From NCBI GenBank assembly GCA_002337125.1, contig DDFJ01000002.1, positions 124,001 through 188,000 on the forward strand: a DNA stretch of 64,000 nt, written 5' to 3'. Source of the stretch: Chitinophagaceae bacterium UBA1931 (lineage in GTDB: Bacteria; Bacteroidota; Bacteroidia; Chitinophagales; Chitinophagaceae). The notes beneath the pieces are model-generated. The model had not been told where the DNA came from. It searched no databases and saw only the letters and a list, made by a program, of their open reading frames with translations. Position 1 is the first letter of the stretch; each line of letters begins with the position of its first letter. Both the position numbers and the translations under genes were made by a program. This document shows positions 44,336 through 52,676 of this stretch, piece after piece.

Positions 44336-45358
44336 ATGCAAGTTCATCAAAATATTTCCCTGAAACAATTCAACACATTTGGTATTGAAGCTAAGGCGAA
44401 GTTATTTGCGGATTTCTCTTCCCTGGAGAAATTACAGGAAATTTTGTTTTACACGCAGCAGTTAATGCCCAACTCAACTAAACTGATATTAGGAGGAGGC
44501 AGTAATTTATTGTTTACAAAAGATGTGGATGGACTGGTTTTGAAAAATGAAATTGGCGGTATTGAAACAGTAAAGGAAGATGATGAGTTTGTGTACCTTC
44601 GTGCAGGTGCCGGTGTTGTGTGGCACAATTTTGTACAGCATTGTGTTGATGCAGATTTAGGTGGTGCTGAAAATTTAAGTTTAATACCGGGCAATGTTGG
44701 CGCAAGCCCCATGCAGAATATTGGTGCATATGGTGTTGAAATAAAAGATGTGTTTGAAGAACTGGAAGCATATCATATCAATGATAAGGCAGTTGTGAAA
44801 TTTTCGAAAGAAGAATGCGCATTTGGCTACAGGGAGAGTGTGTTTAAACGCCAGCTCAAAAACCAGTTTATTATTCTCAATGTAACCTACAGGCTTCGCA
44901 AGAAACCATTGTTTAATACCAGTTACGGAGCAATTAACCAGGAGTTGGAAAAAATGGGTGTAAAGGAATTGTCAGTAAAAGATATTTCGCAGGCTGTTAT
45001 CAATATCCGCACTTCCAAGCTGCCCGATCCGAAAGTGATTGGTAATGCAGGAAGCTTTTTCAAAAACCCAACAGTGAGTAAGCAACAATATGATCAGCTT
45101 AAATCTTCGTTTAGTGATCTTGTTGCATATGCTAATGCAGATGGAACAATGAAACTTGCAGCAGGATGGATGATTGAGCAATGCGGATGGAAAGGTTACC
45201 GTAAAGGCGATGCCGGTTGCCATGCAAAGCAAGCACTTGTACTGGTGAATTATGGTTCAGCAACTGGGAAAGAAATTTTTGATTTGAGCAGTGAAATTCT
45301 GCAAAGTGTAAAAACAAAGTTTGGAGTGGAGCTGGAAAGAGAAGTTAATATTGTATAG
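44336..45358 (+). CDS. murB: UDP-N-acetylenolpyruvoylglucosamine reductase
   Basis: FAD enzyme that makes UDP-N-acetylmuramate for peptidoglycan. 340 residues from the ATG at 44336; the upstream TTG-type prefix overlaps the divergent gene and is not conserved. NTFGIEAKAKLFADF, ILGGGSNLLFTKDVDGLV, GAENLSLIPGNVGASPMQNIGAYG, and FGYRESVFK are clear type I MurB marks; the late GNAGSFFKNP carries the catalytic Ser. Confidence 0.95.
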   Translation: MQVHQNISLKQFNTFGIEAKAKLFADFSSLEKLQEILFYTQQLMPNSTKLILGGGSNLLFTKDVDGLVLKNEIGGIETVKEDDEFVYLRAGAGVVWHNFVQHCVDADLGGAENLSLIPGNVGASPMQNIGAYGVEIKDVFEELEAYHINDKAVVKFSKEECAFGYRESVFKRQLKNQFIILNVTYRLRKKPLFNTSYGAINQELEKMGVKELSVKDISQAVINIRTSKLPDPKVIGNAGSFFKNPTVSKQQYDQLKSSFSDLVAYANADGTMKLAAGWMIEQCGWKGYRKGDAGCHAKQALVLVNYGSATGKEIFDLSSEILQSVKTKFGVELEREVNIV

Positions 45359-45430
45359 TTGATAGTGGTTAGTAATAAACCTAAGTTGACTAATGACTGC
45401 TTACTCACTACTCCCGGATAACGACTTTCA

Positions 45431-46111
45431 TCAACTAACAACCCAACTCATCACAAGGTTTTGTAAAAACCTGTAATGTACCAACAATGGCAAGGGTTCA
45501 AATTTCTGAAAACGGCAGATCAGTTTTCCTTCTTCATCATTGCCTTCCATATTTTCAACAAAGAGATGCTGGCGAAAATCAATTCCTCCATCGCCATACC
45601 ATTTGAACATCGATTCTTTTGTACTCCATAAAAGTGTTGCAAGCTGAAGTAACTGAACGCTGCTCATCTGTTCATCGAGAAACATTTTTTCTTTTTCAGA
45701 AAGAAATTTATGGCTGATGCGGAATATTTTTTCTGTGGGATGTTCAATATCGATTCCTACCCGTTGTGATGAACTGGCAATTGCTGCTGCATAATTTCCA
45801 CAGTGTGAAATAGAGAAATGATATTTTTCATCAGGCAGAAAGGGTTTGCGTGTATCGGCAATCAGAATTTCTTCCAGCGGAAAATCTTCAAACAATGTTG
45901 GCAGCAAATACCGGCCGGCCAGGTGTTGCAGCCGTTTGTGCGGATGCGATACATCCCGCTTCAACGGTACATGTTTCAGAAAAAAATCTTCATCTTCTTC
46001 AATATGCCAAAGCGCTGCTTTTGTATTGCTGTTGATAGTATGTTGATAAACGAGAGGCAAAAAATTGATTTTACAATGCAAATTGCAGATTTTAGATGGC
46101 AGTTGAAACAT
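45431..46111 (-). CDS. 4'-phosphopantetheinyl transferase superfamily protein
   Basis: Transfers phosphopantetheine from CoA to a carrier-protein serine. About 226 residues from the ATG at 46111; starting at 46147 would overlap dcd. It holds the Mg-binding RVGIDIEHPTEKI and the WSTKESMFKWYGDGGIDF (W-x-x-K-E-x-x-F-K) motif of the Sfp/AcpT group, and FSISHCGNYAAAI. The window also encodes PlsX and a LuxE-like protein, but no carrier protein, so its target is unknown. Confidence 0.88.
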   Translation of the reverse strand: MFQLPSKICNLHCKINFLPLVYQHTINSNTKAALWHIEEDEDFFLKHVPLKRDVSHPHKRLQHLAGRYLLPTLFEDFPLEEILIADTRKPFLPDEKYHFSISHCGNYAAAIASSSQRVGIDIEHPTEKIFRISHKFLSEKEKMFLDEQMSSVQLLQLATLLWSTKESMFKWYGDGGIDFRQHLFVENMEGNDEEGKLICRFQKFEPLPLLVHYRFLQNLVMSWVVS

Positions 46112-46130
46112 TTTTCTAAACTTTTTACAA

Positions 46131-46667
46131 ATGATACTTTCCGACAAACGTATTCTTGAAGAAATGACGAAGGGAACAATTAAGATTGAACCTTACGACC
46201 GTGAATGTCTTGGCAGTAATTCTTACGATGTGCATCTTGGAAGTACGCTTGCAACTTATAAAGAGCATTTGATTGATGCAAAGAAGCACAACGAAATTGA
46301 ATACTTTGAAATTCCTGATGAAGGATTTGTGCTTTATCCTAACATTTTTTATTTAGGAGTAACGGCCGAATATACCGAAACCCATGCACATGTTCCGTTT
46401 CTTGAAGGAAAGTCTTCAACTGGTCGTTTGGGAATTGACATACACGCAACTGCCGGTAAAGGCGATGTTGGTTTTTGTGGTAACTGGACGCTTGAAATTT
46501 CTGTTAAACAACCAGTGAAAGTATATAAAGGAATGCCGATTGGCCAGTTAATTTACTTTCCTGTTGATGGTGAAATTGAAGTGAAGTACAACCAGAAATC
46601 AAATGCGAAATACAGCGGTCAGCCCAACAAGCCTGTTGAGAGCATGATGTGGAAGAATAAGTTTTAA
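46131..46667 (+). CDS. dcd: dCTP deaminase
   Basis: Converts dCTP to dUTP for thymidylate synthesis. 178 residues with the family's LSDKRILEEM opening, GSNSYDVHLGSTL, LEGKSSTGRLGIDIHATAGKG and FCGNWTLEISV, which make the trimer active site. It starts 19 bp from the divergent phosphopantetheinyl transferase; the two probably share a promoter region. Confidence 0.95.
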   Translation: MILSDKRILEEMTKGTIKIEPYDRECLGSNSYDVHLGSTLATYKEHLIDAKKHNEIEYFEIPDEGFVLYPNIFYLGVTAEYTETHAHVPFLEGKSSTGRLGIDIHATAGKGDVGFCGNWTLEISVKQPVKVYKGMPIGQLIYFPVDGEIEVKYNQKSNAKYSGQPNKPVESMMWKNKF

Positions 46668-46680
46668 TGAGCAACTTGTT

Positions 46681-47790
46681 TTAGTTCATTAAGGCATACA
46701 CAGCAAAACTTGCAAGCCAGTGTTCGCCACCATAACCACCGTTCACAATATTTGGTAATGCAGATGAGAGATGTTTAACTGCTGATTGTTGTAATAATTT
46801 TTTTCTTGCATCAGTTGAGGGTAACACTTTGGCAATTCCGTTCATGCACCAACTGCGGCTGAAGCATAATCCATCAAGATGAACAATCTGGTAATCGGCC
46901 CTGTCGCTTACAACAGGAAGAACAGTTAAATGCTTTAAAGCAGAAAGCGTAATGTATTGATTCAACCAGGGAAGAAAATCTTTTCTCGGTAAAACTCTTC
47001 TCATTAAATCAGCTACTTCCAAAGCAGGTGATAAAAAATCTGAGCCATTGGGTTCCCATGCAGCGGGAACGTTTTTATCTTTTTTAAATAGACTAAGCGA
47101 AGCATTGATAATGCTTTGTTCAAATGCAGTATTCTTTGCAGCCCTTGCATAATCCAGTGCAAACACAAGTCCGAATGCAGTATTGGGATGAATACCCGTA
47201 CGGTTCGCATAGGTTTGCTTTGGTAAAAACGCCATCCACATATCAATTACTTTATGTGTAAGCGGCTGCAGGTATGCATGCCAGCGTTTTGCATCAGCAT
47301 CGTTCCAGTTCATTAATTCTTCATCTAATTTCAGCAACCATGCCCAGCCGTAAGTTCTTTCCCATCCGTTTGTGAGCGGCATATCAAAGTATCGTACTTC
47401 CTGTAAAATATTTTCCTGCGTGATTGTTTGATTGATGGTGTTACGGATTTTATCTGCTTCAGCAAGATGGGGAAACTGTTTCAGCAAACGCACCAGCATC
47501 CAATGCCCGTGCACACAGGAATGCCAGTCGAAACAACCATAAAAAGCCGGGTGAAGCTGGTGTGGCTTCAGCACATGATCACTGTCGTTATTGGATGTAT
47601 GATTTGTTTTGTTGGGATATTCCTGCAAAATACATTTCAACGGTAATGATGCAAGATGCGAAGCTCCCTTTTCGGTTAAACTAAAACCTGAACCGTCTTT
47701 TTTTACAGTAAACAAATCTGTTTGCTGTGCAGTTAATTGTTGCATTGTAATAAGTAATAAGCAGGTCGTAAGCAGTTTCAGTTGTTTCAT
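46681..47790 (-). CDS. DUF2891 family exported protein
   Basis: 369 residues from the ATG at 47790, which begins a clear signal peptide (MKQLKLLTTCLLLITMQQLTAQQ). The mature protein is helical with FYGCFDWHSCVHGHWMLVRL (His-rich), NGWERTYGWAWLLKL, RTGIHPNTAFGLVFALDYAR and NGYGGEHWLASFAVYAL. The pattern of paired Trp and His suggests an alpha/alpha-barrel like the glycoside enzymes, which I infer without a direct match. Function unknown. It is convergent with dcd and follows DUF3810. Confidence 0.85.
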   Translation of the reverse strand: MKQLKLLTTCLLLITMQQLTAQQTDLFTVKKDGSGFSLTEKGASHLASLPLKCILQEYPNKTNHTSNNDSDHVLKPHQLHPAFYGCFDWHSCVHGHWMLVRLLKQFPHLAEADKIRNTINQTITQENILQEVRYFDMPLTNGWERTYGWAWLLKLDEELMNWNDADAKRWHAYLQPLTHKVIDMWMAFLPKQTYANRTGIHPNTAFGLVFALDYARAAKNTAFEQSIINASLSLFKKDKNVPAAWEPNGSDFLSPALEVADLMRRVLPRKDFLPWLNQYITLSALKHLTVLPVVSDRADYQIVHLDGLCFSRSWCMNGIAKVLPSTDARKKLLQQSAVKHLSSALPNIVNGGYGGEHWLASFAVYALMN

Positions 47791-47809
47791 GTAATTGTTT
47801 GAACAAAGT

Positions 47810-48895
47810 TTATAATCTGCCGAATTTTTTCCTGTAAGCAATTGCCCAGGCTGTTACCTCACCGTAACTTTCGATTCCTTTTATTTGGCGGTTTTGCCGC
47901 AGGTAATAATCATACAAAACATTCATCCACCTTGAAACAAATGTTCTGTGCGAACGTAAAAAATGAAAATAAGTTTTCAAATCTCTTTTTACGCCGTCAT
48001 TTATTTTATCCCTGAAAGTTCCTGCAACTGTAGTATCAACCGCAGCAAGATTATTCCATGAATAAATAAACATGTCAAGGTAAGTTGAATATTGCAGTAA
48101 TGTATCGTTTGAGTGTGATGCGGCAAGGAATCCTACAAAATTGGCTTCACTTTCGCTGGCATAACCAACCTGGTGGGCCATTTCATGACAGGTTACATAC
48201 GGCTGCATGAATAATGGAATTTTTGTGTTTACCTGTCCTTCGCCGGTAAATGGATTGTAATAACCCAAAAAACCAACATAGTTGCCAATTGTTCCAAACA
48301 TGGAAGGCTTCATGGATGGATTTTTGTAACTGATGAAATCAAACTGTTGTTGTAATGTTTGATAACCTTGTAATGATGATTGAAACATCCGTTCCCTGCT
48401 CATCACCGTATCATTTTTCTGCAGGCAGATTGTTTTGGTGCTGTTTGCTTTTTGTAATAAGTAATCGGTTAAATCAATCAGCTGTTGTTTTTCAAACTTG
48501 TCTTTTTCAAGTCCTAACTGAAATTCAATTCCCTGGCGGTAGTAATTCAATCCCCAGAACAGGTAGAAGTAAACGTACACACACAATAAAATAATACCTG
48601 CTGTTAAAAGCGGGTTCAGCTTTTTTTTCCAGCTGTCGGTTTTGTGAAAGAAACGAACAATGAATTTCCCGATCTGCCAGGCAACAGCAATGCCAACACT
48701 GGTATAAATTAAATCGCCAAAGCTGAAGGGGAACCATCCAAATAAGATTCGCAGTGCTGAAGCGAGTTTGGGATAAAAAACTGTTGAATAGTTACTTTCA
48801 ATCCAGCCATGATTACCTGAAATAAAAAAAATAAACAGTGCCAGAATAATCAGGGTTGTAAGCAATGATATGCGTATCAGTTTACCGTAGGTCAT
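47810..48895 (-). CDS. DUF3810 membrane protein with HExxH motif
   Basis: A 361-residue membrane protein: three N-terminal helices (ISLLTTLIILALFIFFISG, GDLIYTSVGIAVAWQIG, LNPLLTAGIILLCVYVYFYLFWG), then a soluble part with the zinc-like motif YVTCHEMAHQVGYASESEANFVGFLA (HEMAH plus a downstream ESEANF Glu), as in membrane-linked metallopeptidases of the gluzincin kind. MFGTIGNYVGFLGYYNPFTGEGQ is strongly conserved in the family. Its substrate is unknown. It is followed by DUF2891 on the same strand. Confidence 0.85.
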   Translation of the reverse strand: MTYGKLIRISLLTTLIILALFIFFISGNHGWIESNYSTVFYPKLASALRILFGWFPFSFGDLIYTSVGIAVAWQIGKFIVRFFHKTDSWKKKLNPLLTAGIILLCVYVYFYLFWGLNYYRQGIEFQLGLEKDKFEKQQLIDLTDYLLQKANSTKTICLQKNDTVMSRERMFQSSLQGYQTLQQQFDFISYKNPSMKPSMFGTIGNYVGFLGYYNPFTGEGQVNTKIPLFMQPYVTCHEMAHQVGYASESEANFVGFLAASHSNDTLLQYSTYLDMFIYSWNNLAAVDTTVAGTFRDKINDGVKRDLKTYFHFLRSHRTFVSRWMNVLYDYYLRQNRQIKGIESYGEVTAWAIAYRKKFGRL

Positions 48896-48995
48896 TACTT
48901 CAAATTTAAGGGAGAAAGCCTAATGACAGTGAAGTTGAAGAAATACACTGCCATCCATTTATTATATTTATGAAACTCTAAACAAACAACTCATC

Positions 48996-49547
48996 ATGAA
49001 AAAACTTCTTTTTTTATTACTGATATCAGGGTTAGCACTTCCTTTTTCAGGGTTCTCCCAGTTAATAACAATTACAGTTGAAGGTATGAAGCAGGGAAAA
49101 TTCAAGGCAGAAAGTGTAAGAGCCAAATACAGCGATAAAACTGAGATTCTGGGTTATGTTCAGGAAACAACTGTTCCTTCAGATAACCGGACCGGCTTAC
49201 CCACGGGACAACGAATCGCTCAGCCTGTAATATTGTTAAAAGCAGCAGGTGCAAGCAGCCCGCAGTTTGCACAGGCTATCAGCACAAATGAAATGCTGAA
49301 GAAAATTATAATCCAGTTTTACAAAACAGATGCAAATGGGATGGAGATCAATTATTACACTGTAACGCTTGAAAATGCAATAATGGTTGGTTTTAAGCAA
49401 TTTTACGGGCCACTTGATTTCGAAAAGTTCAACCCTGCCAGCAATAATACCCTTTTTGATGAAATTAAAGTGCGGTACCAACGCATCACGATGGAGGATA
49501 AGCTCACGGGTATAACAATGACCGATGATGCTGTTCAAAGGATGTAA
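48996..49547 (+). CDS. Hcp-like (type VI tube protein fold) secreted protein
   Basis: A 183-residue protein with a cleavable signal peptide (MKKLLFLLLISGLALPFSGFSQ). The mature part matches the Hcp/TssD family: ITITVEGMKQGKFKAES at its start, PVILLKAAGASSPQFAQAIS, STNEMLKKIIIQFYK, YYTVTLENAIMVGF and late DEIKVRYQRITME. Hcp normally stacks as hexamer rings in type VI systems and has no signal peptide. Here no other type VI gene is adjacent, so this is an orphan with an envelope destination. See the finding. Confidence 0.82.
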   Translation: MKKLLFLLLISGLALPFSGFSQLITITVEGMKQGKFKAESVRAKYSDKTEILGYVQETTVPSDNRTGLPTGQRIAQPVILLKAAGASSPQFAQAISTNEMLKKIIIQFYKTDANGMEINYYTVTLENAIMVGFKQFYGPLDFEKFNPASNNTLFDEIKVRYQRITMEDKLTGITMTDDAVQRM

Positions 49548-49555
49548 TAATTATT

Positions 49556-49582
49556 CCCTGATGGGTTTTAAGACCTTCAGGG
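49556..49582 (+). terminator. Terminator-like hairpin after the Hcp-like gene
   Basis: A stem CCCTGA-T-GG / CC-T-TCAGGG with a 9-nt loop just after the stop. The tail TTTGGG is only partly T-rich, so termination may be weak. Confidence 0.45.
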
Positions 49583-49662
49583 TTTGGGCAGGCCGCCGCT
49601 AAAGCCAGAAATGGTGATGAATTGAGTACTTAAACCGCCAGCCCAAATAAAACCATCTTTCG

Positions 49663-49694
49663 TTTGGCTGGAAACAGTATTTCGGTTACCTTTG
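49663..49694 (+). promoter_or_regulatory. Promoter of the DUF177-rpmF-plsX operon
   Basis: TTTG at 49663-49666, a 20-bp gap and TACCTTTG at 49687-49694, matching the Bacteroidota consensus well. An inverted repeat CCAGCCCAAA / TTTGGCTGG (49638-49671) covers the TTTG box and could be an operator. Confidence 0.65.
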
Positions 49695-49717
49695 CAAACT
49701 CTTTAAAATAGGGTAAT

Positions 49718-50254
49718 ATGTCGAGCCGCCGGGAATATGAAATAGCATTTGTGGGTTTAAAGCCCGGCATTCATGAATTTCTGTATGAAATTGATGACAG
49801 GTTCTTTGAAGAATTCGGAAAACAGGACTTTAAAAACTGCAAATCTCAGGTAAAACTGTTGCTGGAAAAGAATACCGGCTTCATGATGCTGAAATTTGAA
49901 GTGGGAGGAACCATTGAAGTGCAATGCGACCGTTGCGGCAATGATCTTCCAATGGAACTGTGGGACGAATTTGAAATGCTGGTGAAAATGACTGATGAGC
50001 CGGAGAAGATGAACGAAGAGGAAGAAAGCCCCGATGTTTTTTACATCTCCCGCACCGAAAGTCATTTACATGTTAAGAACTGGATTTACGAGTTCATTAA
50101 CCTCAGCATCCCCATGCAGAAAATGTGCAGGGAAAGTGAAATGGGCGGGCCATTCTGTAATAAAGAAGTATTGGCCAAGCTGGCAGCACTGAACCCGCAA
50201 ACAAACGAAAATAAATCAATCTGGAAAGGATTGGACAAATTTAGAAACGAGTAA
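49718..50254 (+). CDS. DUF177 (YceD-like) protein
   Basis: A 178-residue protein of the YceD/DUF177 family, whose genes precede rpmF in most bacteria and which is linked to 23S rRNA accumulation. It has a zinc-ribbon-like set VQCDRCGNDLPMEL and later MCRESEMGGPFCNKEV. The conserved EFINLSIPMQKMC is present. rpmF starts 13 bp later, so the operon order is the usual one. Confidence 0.92.
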   Translation: MSSRREYEIAFVGLKPGIHEFLYEIDDRFFEEFGKQDFKNCKSQVKLLLEKNTGFMMLKFEVGGTIEVQCDRCGNDLPMELWDEFEMLVKMTDEPEKMNEEEESPDVFYISRTESHLHVKNWIYEFINLSIPMQKMCRESEMGGPFCNKEVLAKLAALNPQTNENKSIWKGLDKFRNE

Positions 50255-50266
50255 AATTTAAAAGAT

Positions 50267-50461
50267 ATGCCAAATCCAAAACGCAGACATTCGCAACAAC
50301 GTGGTGCGAAACGTCGTACGCACTATTCGGCAGTGAGTGTTACTTTAACAAAAGACAGCACAACAGGCGAAACACATCCACGTCACCGTGCACATGTGAG
50401 TGAAGGTAAATTATACTACAAAGGAAAATTAGTAGCTGAAAAAGCTCCTGCAAAAGCGTAA
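50267..50461 (+). CDS. rpmF: 50S ribosomal protein L32
   Basis: A 64-residue ribosomal protein: MPNPKRRHSQQRGAKRRTHY and CPxC-less zinc-free form with HPRHRAHVSEGKLYYKGK. The zinc Cys pairs seen in some L32 proteins are absent, so it needs no zinc. It is flanked by the DUF177 gene and plsX, as is typical. Confidence 0.96.
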   Translation: MPNPKRRHSQQRGAKRRTHYSAVSVTLTKDSTTGETHPRHRAHVSEGKLYYKGKLVAEKAPAKA

Positions 50462-50484
50462 GCTTTTATAAGTAACTTGCCTGC

Positions 50485-51435
50485 ATGGTCATAGGTATTG
50501 ACATGATGGGTGGCGACTACGCCCCTCAGCAAACGCTGTTGGGCGTAGATTTGTTTTTAGCCGATGCTGTTCCCGGAACGGAACTCCTGCTGATAGGTGA
50601 TGAGGGAGTTATGCGTAAGCATTTCGTAAACCCTCCCCCTGAAATTTCGTTTGTGCATTCATCCACGGTGATTGATATGCACGAATCGCCCACGAAAGCA
50701 TTGCGTGATAAACCCAATTCTTCCATGAGCATTGGTTTGCAGATGCTCGCTGAAGGAAAGATCGATGCATTTATCAGTGCCGGCAACACCGGTGCCATGA
50801 TGGTTGGTGTTTTTTATACCATCAAGGCTATTGAAGGTGTTCATCGTCCCACAATTTCTACAGTTATTCCCAAAGTACAAGGTGGTTATGGCCTGGTGCT
50901 GGATGTAGGTATGCAGGCCGATTGCAAGCCTGAAAACTTACTGCAGAATGCCATTCTCGGCAGTTTGTATGCCCAGAATATTCTGGAAATTGAAAACCCG
51001 GCTGTTGGCCTGGTTAATATTGGAGAAGAAGAAGGGAAAGGTAATCTACTGGCACAGGCTGCTTACCAGTTACTGAAGGAAAATAAACTCATCAATTTCA
51101 TTGGTAATGTGGAAGGCCGTGAAATCTTAACCGGAAAAGCTGATGTAATGGTATGTGATGGATTTACCGGTAATGTTATTCTGAAATTAGGTGAATCGTT
51201 GTTTGATATTGCCCAGCAACGCAGTCTGCAGGAAGATGATTATTTCAAACGCTTCAATTTTGAAATTTACGGTGGTACGCCCATTCTTGGTGTGGATAAA
51301 CCGGTTATTGTAGGTCATGGAATCTCTACTTCAAAAGCCTTCCGCAACATGATTCATCTTGCCGGAAAAATGATTGAAACAAAGCTGCTGGAAAAGATGA
51401 AAGAGAAATTTGTGAGCGATGAAGAATCCGAATAA
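50485..51435 (+). CDS. plsX: Phosphate acyltransferase PlsX
   Basis: Makes acyl-phosphate from acyl-ACP, the first step of phospholipid assembly with PlsY. 316 residues with MVIGIDMMGGDYAPQQTLLG, GKIDAFISAGNTGAMMVG, VMVCDGFTGNVILKLGE and LGVDKPVIVGHGISTSKAFRN motifs. It follows rpmF by 23 bp; a conserved order. FabH is not next to it in the window. Confidence 0.96.
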   Translation: MVIGIDMMGGDYAPQQTLLGVDLFLADAVPGTELLLIGDEGVMRKHFVNPPPEISFVHSSTVIDMHESPTKALRDKPNSSMSIGLQMLAEGKIDAFISAGNTGAMMVGVFYTIKAIEGVHRPTISTVIPKVQGGYGLVLDVGMQADCKPENLLQNAILGSLYAQNILEIENPAVGLVNIGEEEGKGNLLAQAAYQLLKENKLINFIGNVEGREILTGKADVMVCDGFTGNVILKLGESLFDIAQQRSLQEDDYFKRFNFEIYGGTPILGVDKPVIVGHGISTSKAFRNMIHLAGKMIETKLLEKMKEKFVSDEESE

Positions 51436-51457
51436 ACAGAATATTTTTTTTACATAT

Positions 51458-51481
51458 AAGGCCTCCTTCGGGAGGCTTTTT
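51458..51481 (+). terminator. Terminator after plsX
   Basis: A 6-bp GC stem GCCTCC / GGAGGC around a TTCG loop, extended by AAG/TTT pairs, followed by TTTTTAG. Confidence 0.85.
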
Positions 51482-51542
51482 AGTTATGCAGAAAAAATGC
51501 ATCTAAAGCATAGAGAAGTCAATCAAAAGGTATAAAAGAAAA

Positions 51543-51564
51543 AAGCCACTCTTAAGAGTGGCTT
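51543..51564 (-). terminator. Terminator of tRNA-Lys
   Basis: A near-perfect palindrome with arms AAGCCACTCT / AGAGTGGCTT around TA; on the minus strand it is followed by TTTTTTCTTTT. It lies 2 bp past the tRNA 3' end. Confidence 0.85.
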
Positions 51565-51566
51565 CG

Positions 51567-51639
51567 TGATCCCGCTGGGACTCGAACCCAGGACCCCAAC
51601 ATTAAAAGTGTCGTGCTCTACCAACTGAGCTACGGAATC
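51567..51639 (-). tRNA. tRNA-Lys (anticodon UUU)
   Basis: A complete 73-nt cloverleaf on the minus strand. Acceptor stem GATTCCG / CGGGATC with one G-U pair and discriminator A; D arm GCTC/GAGC around AGTTGGTA; anticodon stem CGACA/TGTTG with loop CTTTTAA, anticodon TTT; variable GGGTC; T arm CTGGG-TTCGAGT-CCCAG. The CCA end is not encoded. A hairpin leader and consensus promoter lie upstream. Confidence 0.97.
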
Positions 51640-51642
51640 CTG

Positions 51643-51658
51643 CCTTCTTTTCAGAAGG
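51643..51658 (-). other. Leader hairpin of tRNA-Lys
   Basis: A perfect 6-bp stem CCTTCT / AGAAGG around four bases, 4 nt before the mature 5' end. It may help processing of the precursor. Confidence 0.5.
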
Positions 51659-51681
51659 GTTACCCGATTATTTTGGGAGTG

Positions 51682-51712
51682 CAAAAATAGGGTAATTACA
51701 CATTGCACACAA
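51682..51712 (-). promoter_or_regulatory. Promoter of tRNA-Lys
   Basis: On the minus strand: TTG at 51712-51710, a 20-bp gap, then TATTTTTG (51689-51682), the Bacteroidota -33/-7 pattern. The tRNA begins 43 nt downstream of the -7 box. Confidence 0.7.
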
Positions 51713-51804
51713 CTTTTCAGAAAAAATGTTTTTTGTTCTTTTTATCCAAAAAAGAAGAATTGATTTTCTCTGTCTTATTTTTGTTATCAAATAACTTAAT
51801 AAGA

Positions 51805-52608
51805 ATGGATTTTGCGAATAAAGTAGTGGTAATTACAGGCGGTAGCGAAGGTATTGGAAGGGCATTGGTTGAAATGATGTTGAACAGCGGAGCAAAAGTT
51901 GCTACCTGTGGCCGAAAGCATGATAAGCTTTACCAACTTCAAACAAGGTTTCCCGGCAAACCACTTCATGTGGTGGTTGCTGATGTTAGCAATGAATCAG
52001 ATTGCAATCATTTTATTCAGTCAACGCTTAAAACATTTGGTAAAATTGATGTGTTGATCAACAACGCAGGTTTATCCATGCGTGCAACTGTGCTTGAATC
52101 GGATGTAGCTGCATTTAAGCGGTTGATGGATGTGAATTACTGGGGTACTGTTTATTGTACAAAAGCAGCATTGCCATCTATTATAGAAAACAAAGGAACC
52201 ATTGCAGGAATATCTTCAATTGTTGGTTACCGTGGTATGCCCGGCAGAAGTGCATATTCTGCATCAAAATTTGCTATGCGTGGATGGCTGGAAGCTTTAC
52301 GGGTGGAAATGTTACAGCATGGCGTAAATGTATTATGGGTATCCCCTGGATTTATCGCAACAAACATCCGTTCAGTGGCATTAAATGCTAAAGGCGAACC
52401 AATTGGCGAAACACCAATGGACGAATCTAAATTGATGAGTGCAGAAGAGTGCGCCATGCACATTATTAAAGCAATTGAAAAAAGAAAACGTGCTATTGTA
52501 TTAACCTTTACGGGTAAGGCAACAGTATTGATCACTAAATTCTTTCCAACATTTGCTGATAAATATATTCACCGTTTCTTCTTTAAAGATGGTAAACTCA
52601 TTAAATAA
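51805..52608 (+). CDS. Short-chain dehydrogenase/reductase
   Basis: Classical SDR of ~267 residues from the ATG at 51805. The NAD(P) motif VVVITGGSEGIGRALVEMM opens it; the catalytic site follows as ISSIVGYRGMPGRSAYSASKFAMRGWLEAL (Ser, Tyr, Lys) and the NNAGLSMRATV loop. A C-terminal basic tail (FFPTFADKYIHRFFFKDGKL) could touch the membrane. The frame extends upstream to a likely wrong start; a -7 box TATTTTTG at 51776-51783 supports the chosen ATG. Substrate unknown. Confidence 0.9.
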   Translation: MDFANKVVVITGGSEGIGRALVEMMLNSGAKVATCGRKHDKLYQLQTRFPGKPLHVVVADVSNESDCNHFIQSTLKTFGKIDVLINNAGLSMRATVLESDVAAFKRLMDVNYWGTVYCTKAALPSIIENKGTIAGISSIVGYRGMPGRSAYSASKFAMRGWLEALRVEMLQHGVNVLWVSPGFIATNIRSVALNAKGEPIGETPMDESKLMSAEECAMHIIKAIEKRKRAIVLTFTGKATVLITKFFPTFADKYIHRFFFKDGKLIK

Positions 52609-52676
52609 AAGTTTTATTATTGAAGAACAAAGTAATCAGCCGTTGTAATTAATTCTTATTTCAATTTCATTCTTTA

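Noticed and set aside
48996..49547. Type VI secretion locus
   Set aside because: Only the Hcp-like gene is present; no sheath, baseplate or ClpV genes in the window.
51523..51708. 61-codon minus frame across the tRNA
   Set aside because: It is the tRNA-Lys gene with its leader and terminator read as protein.
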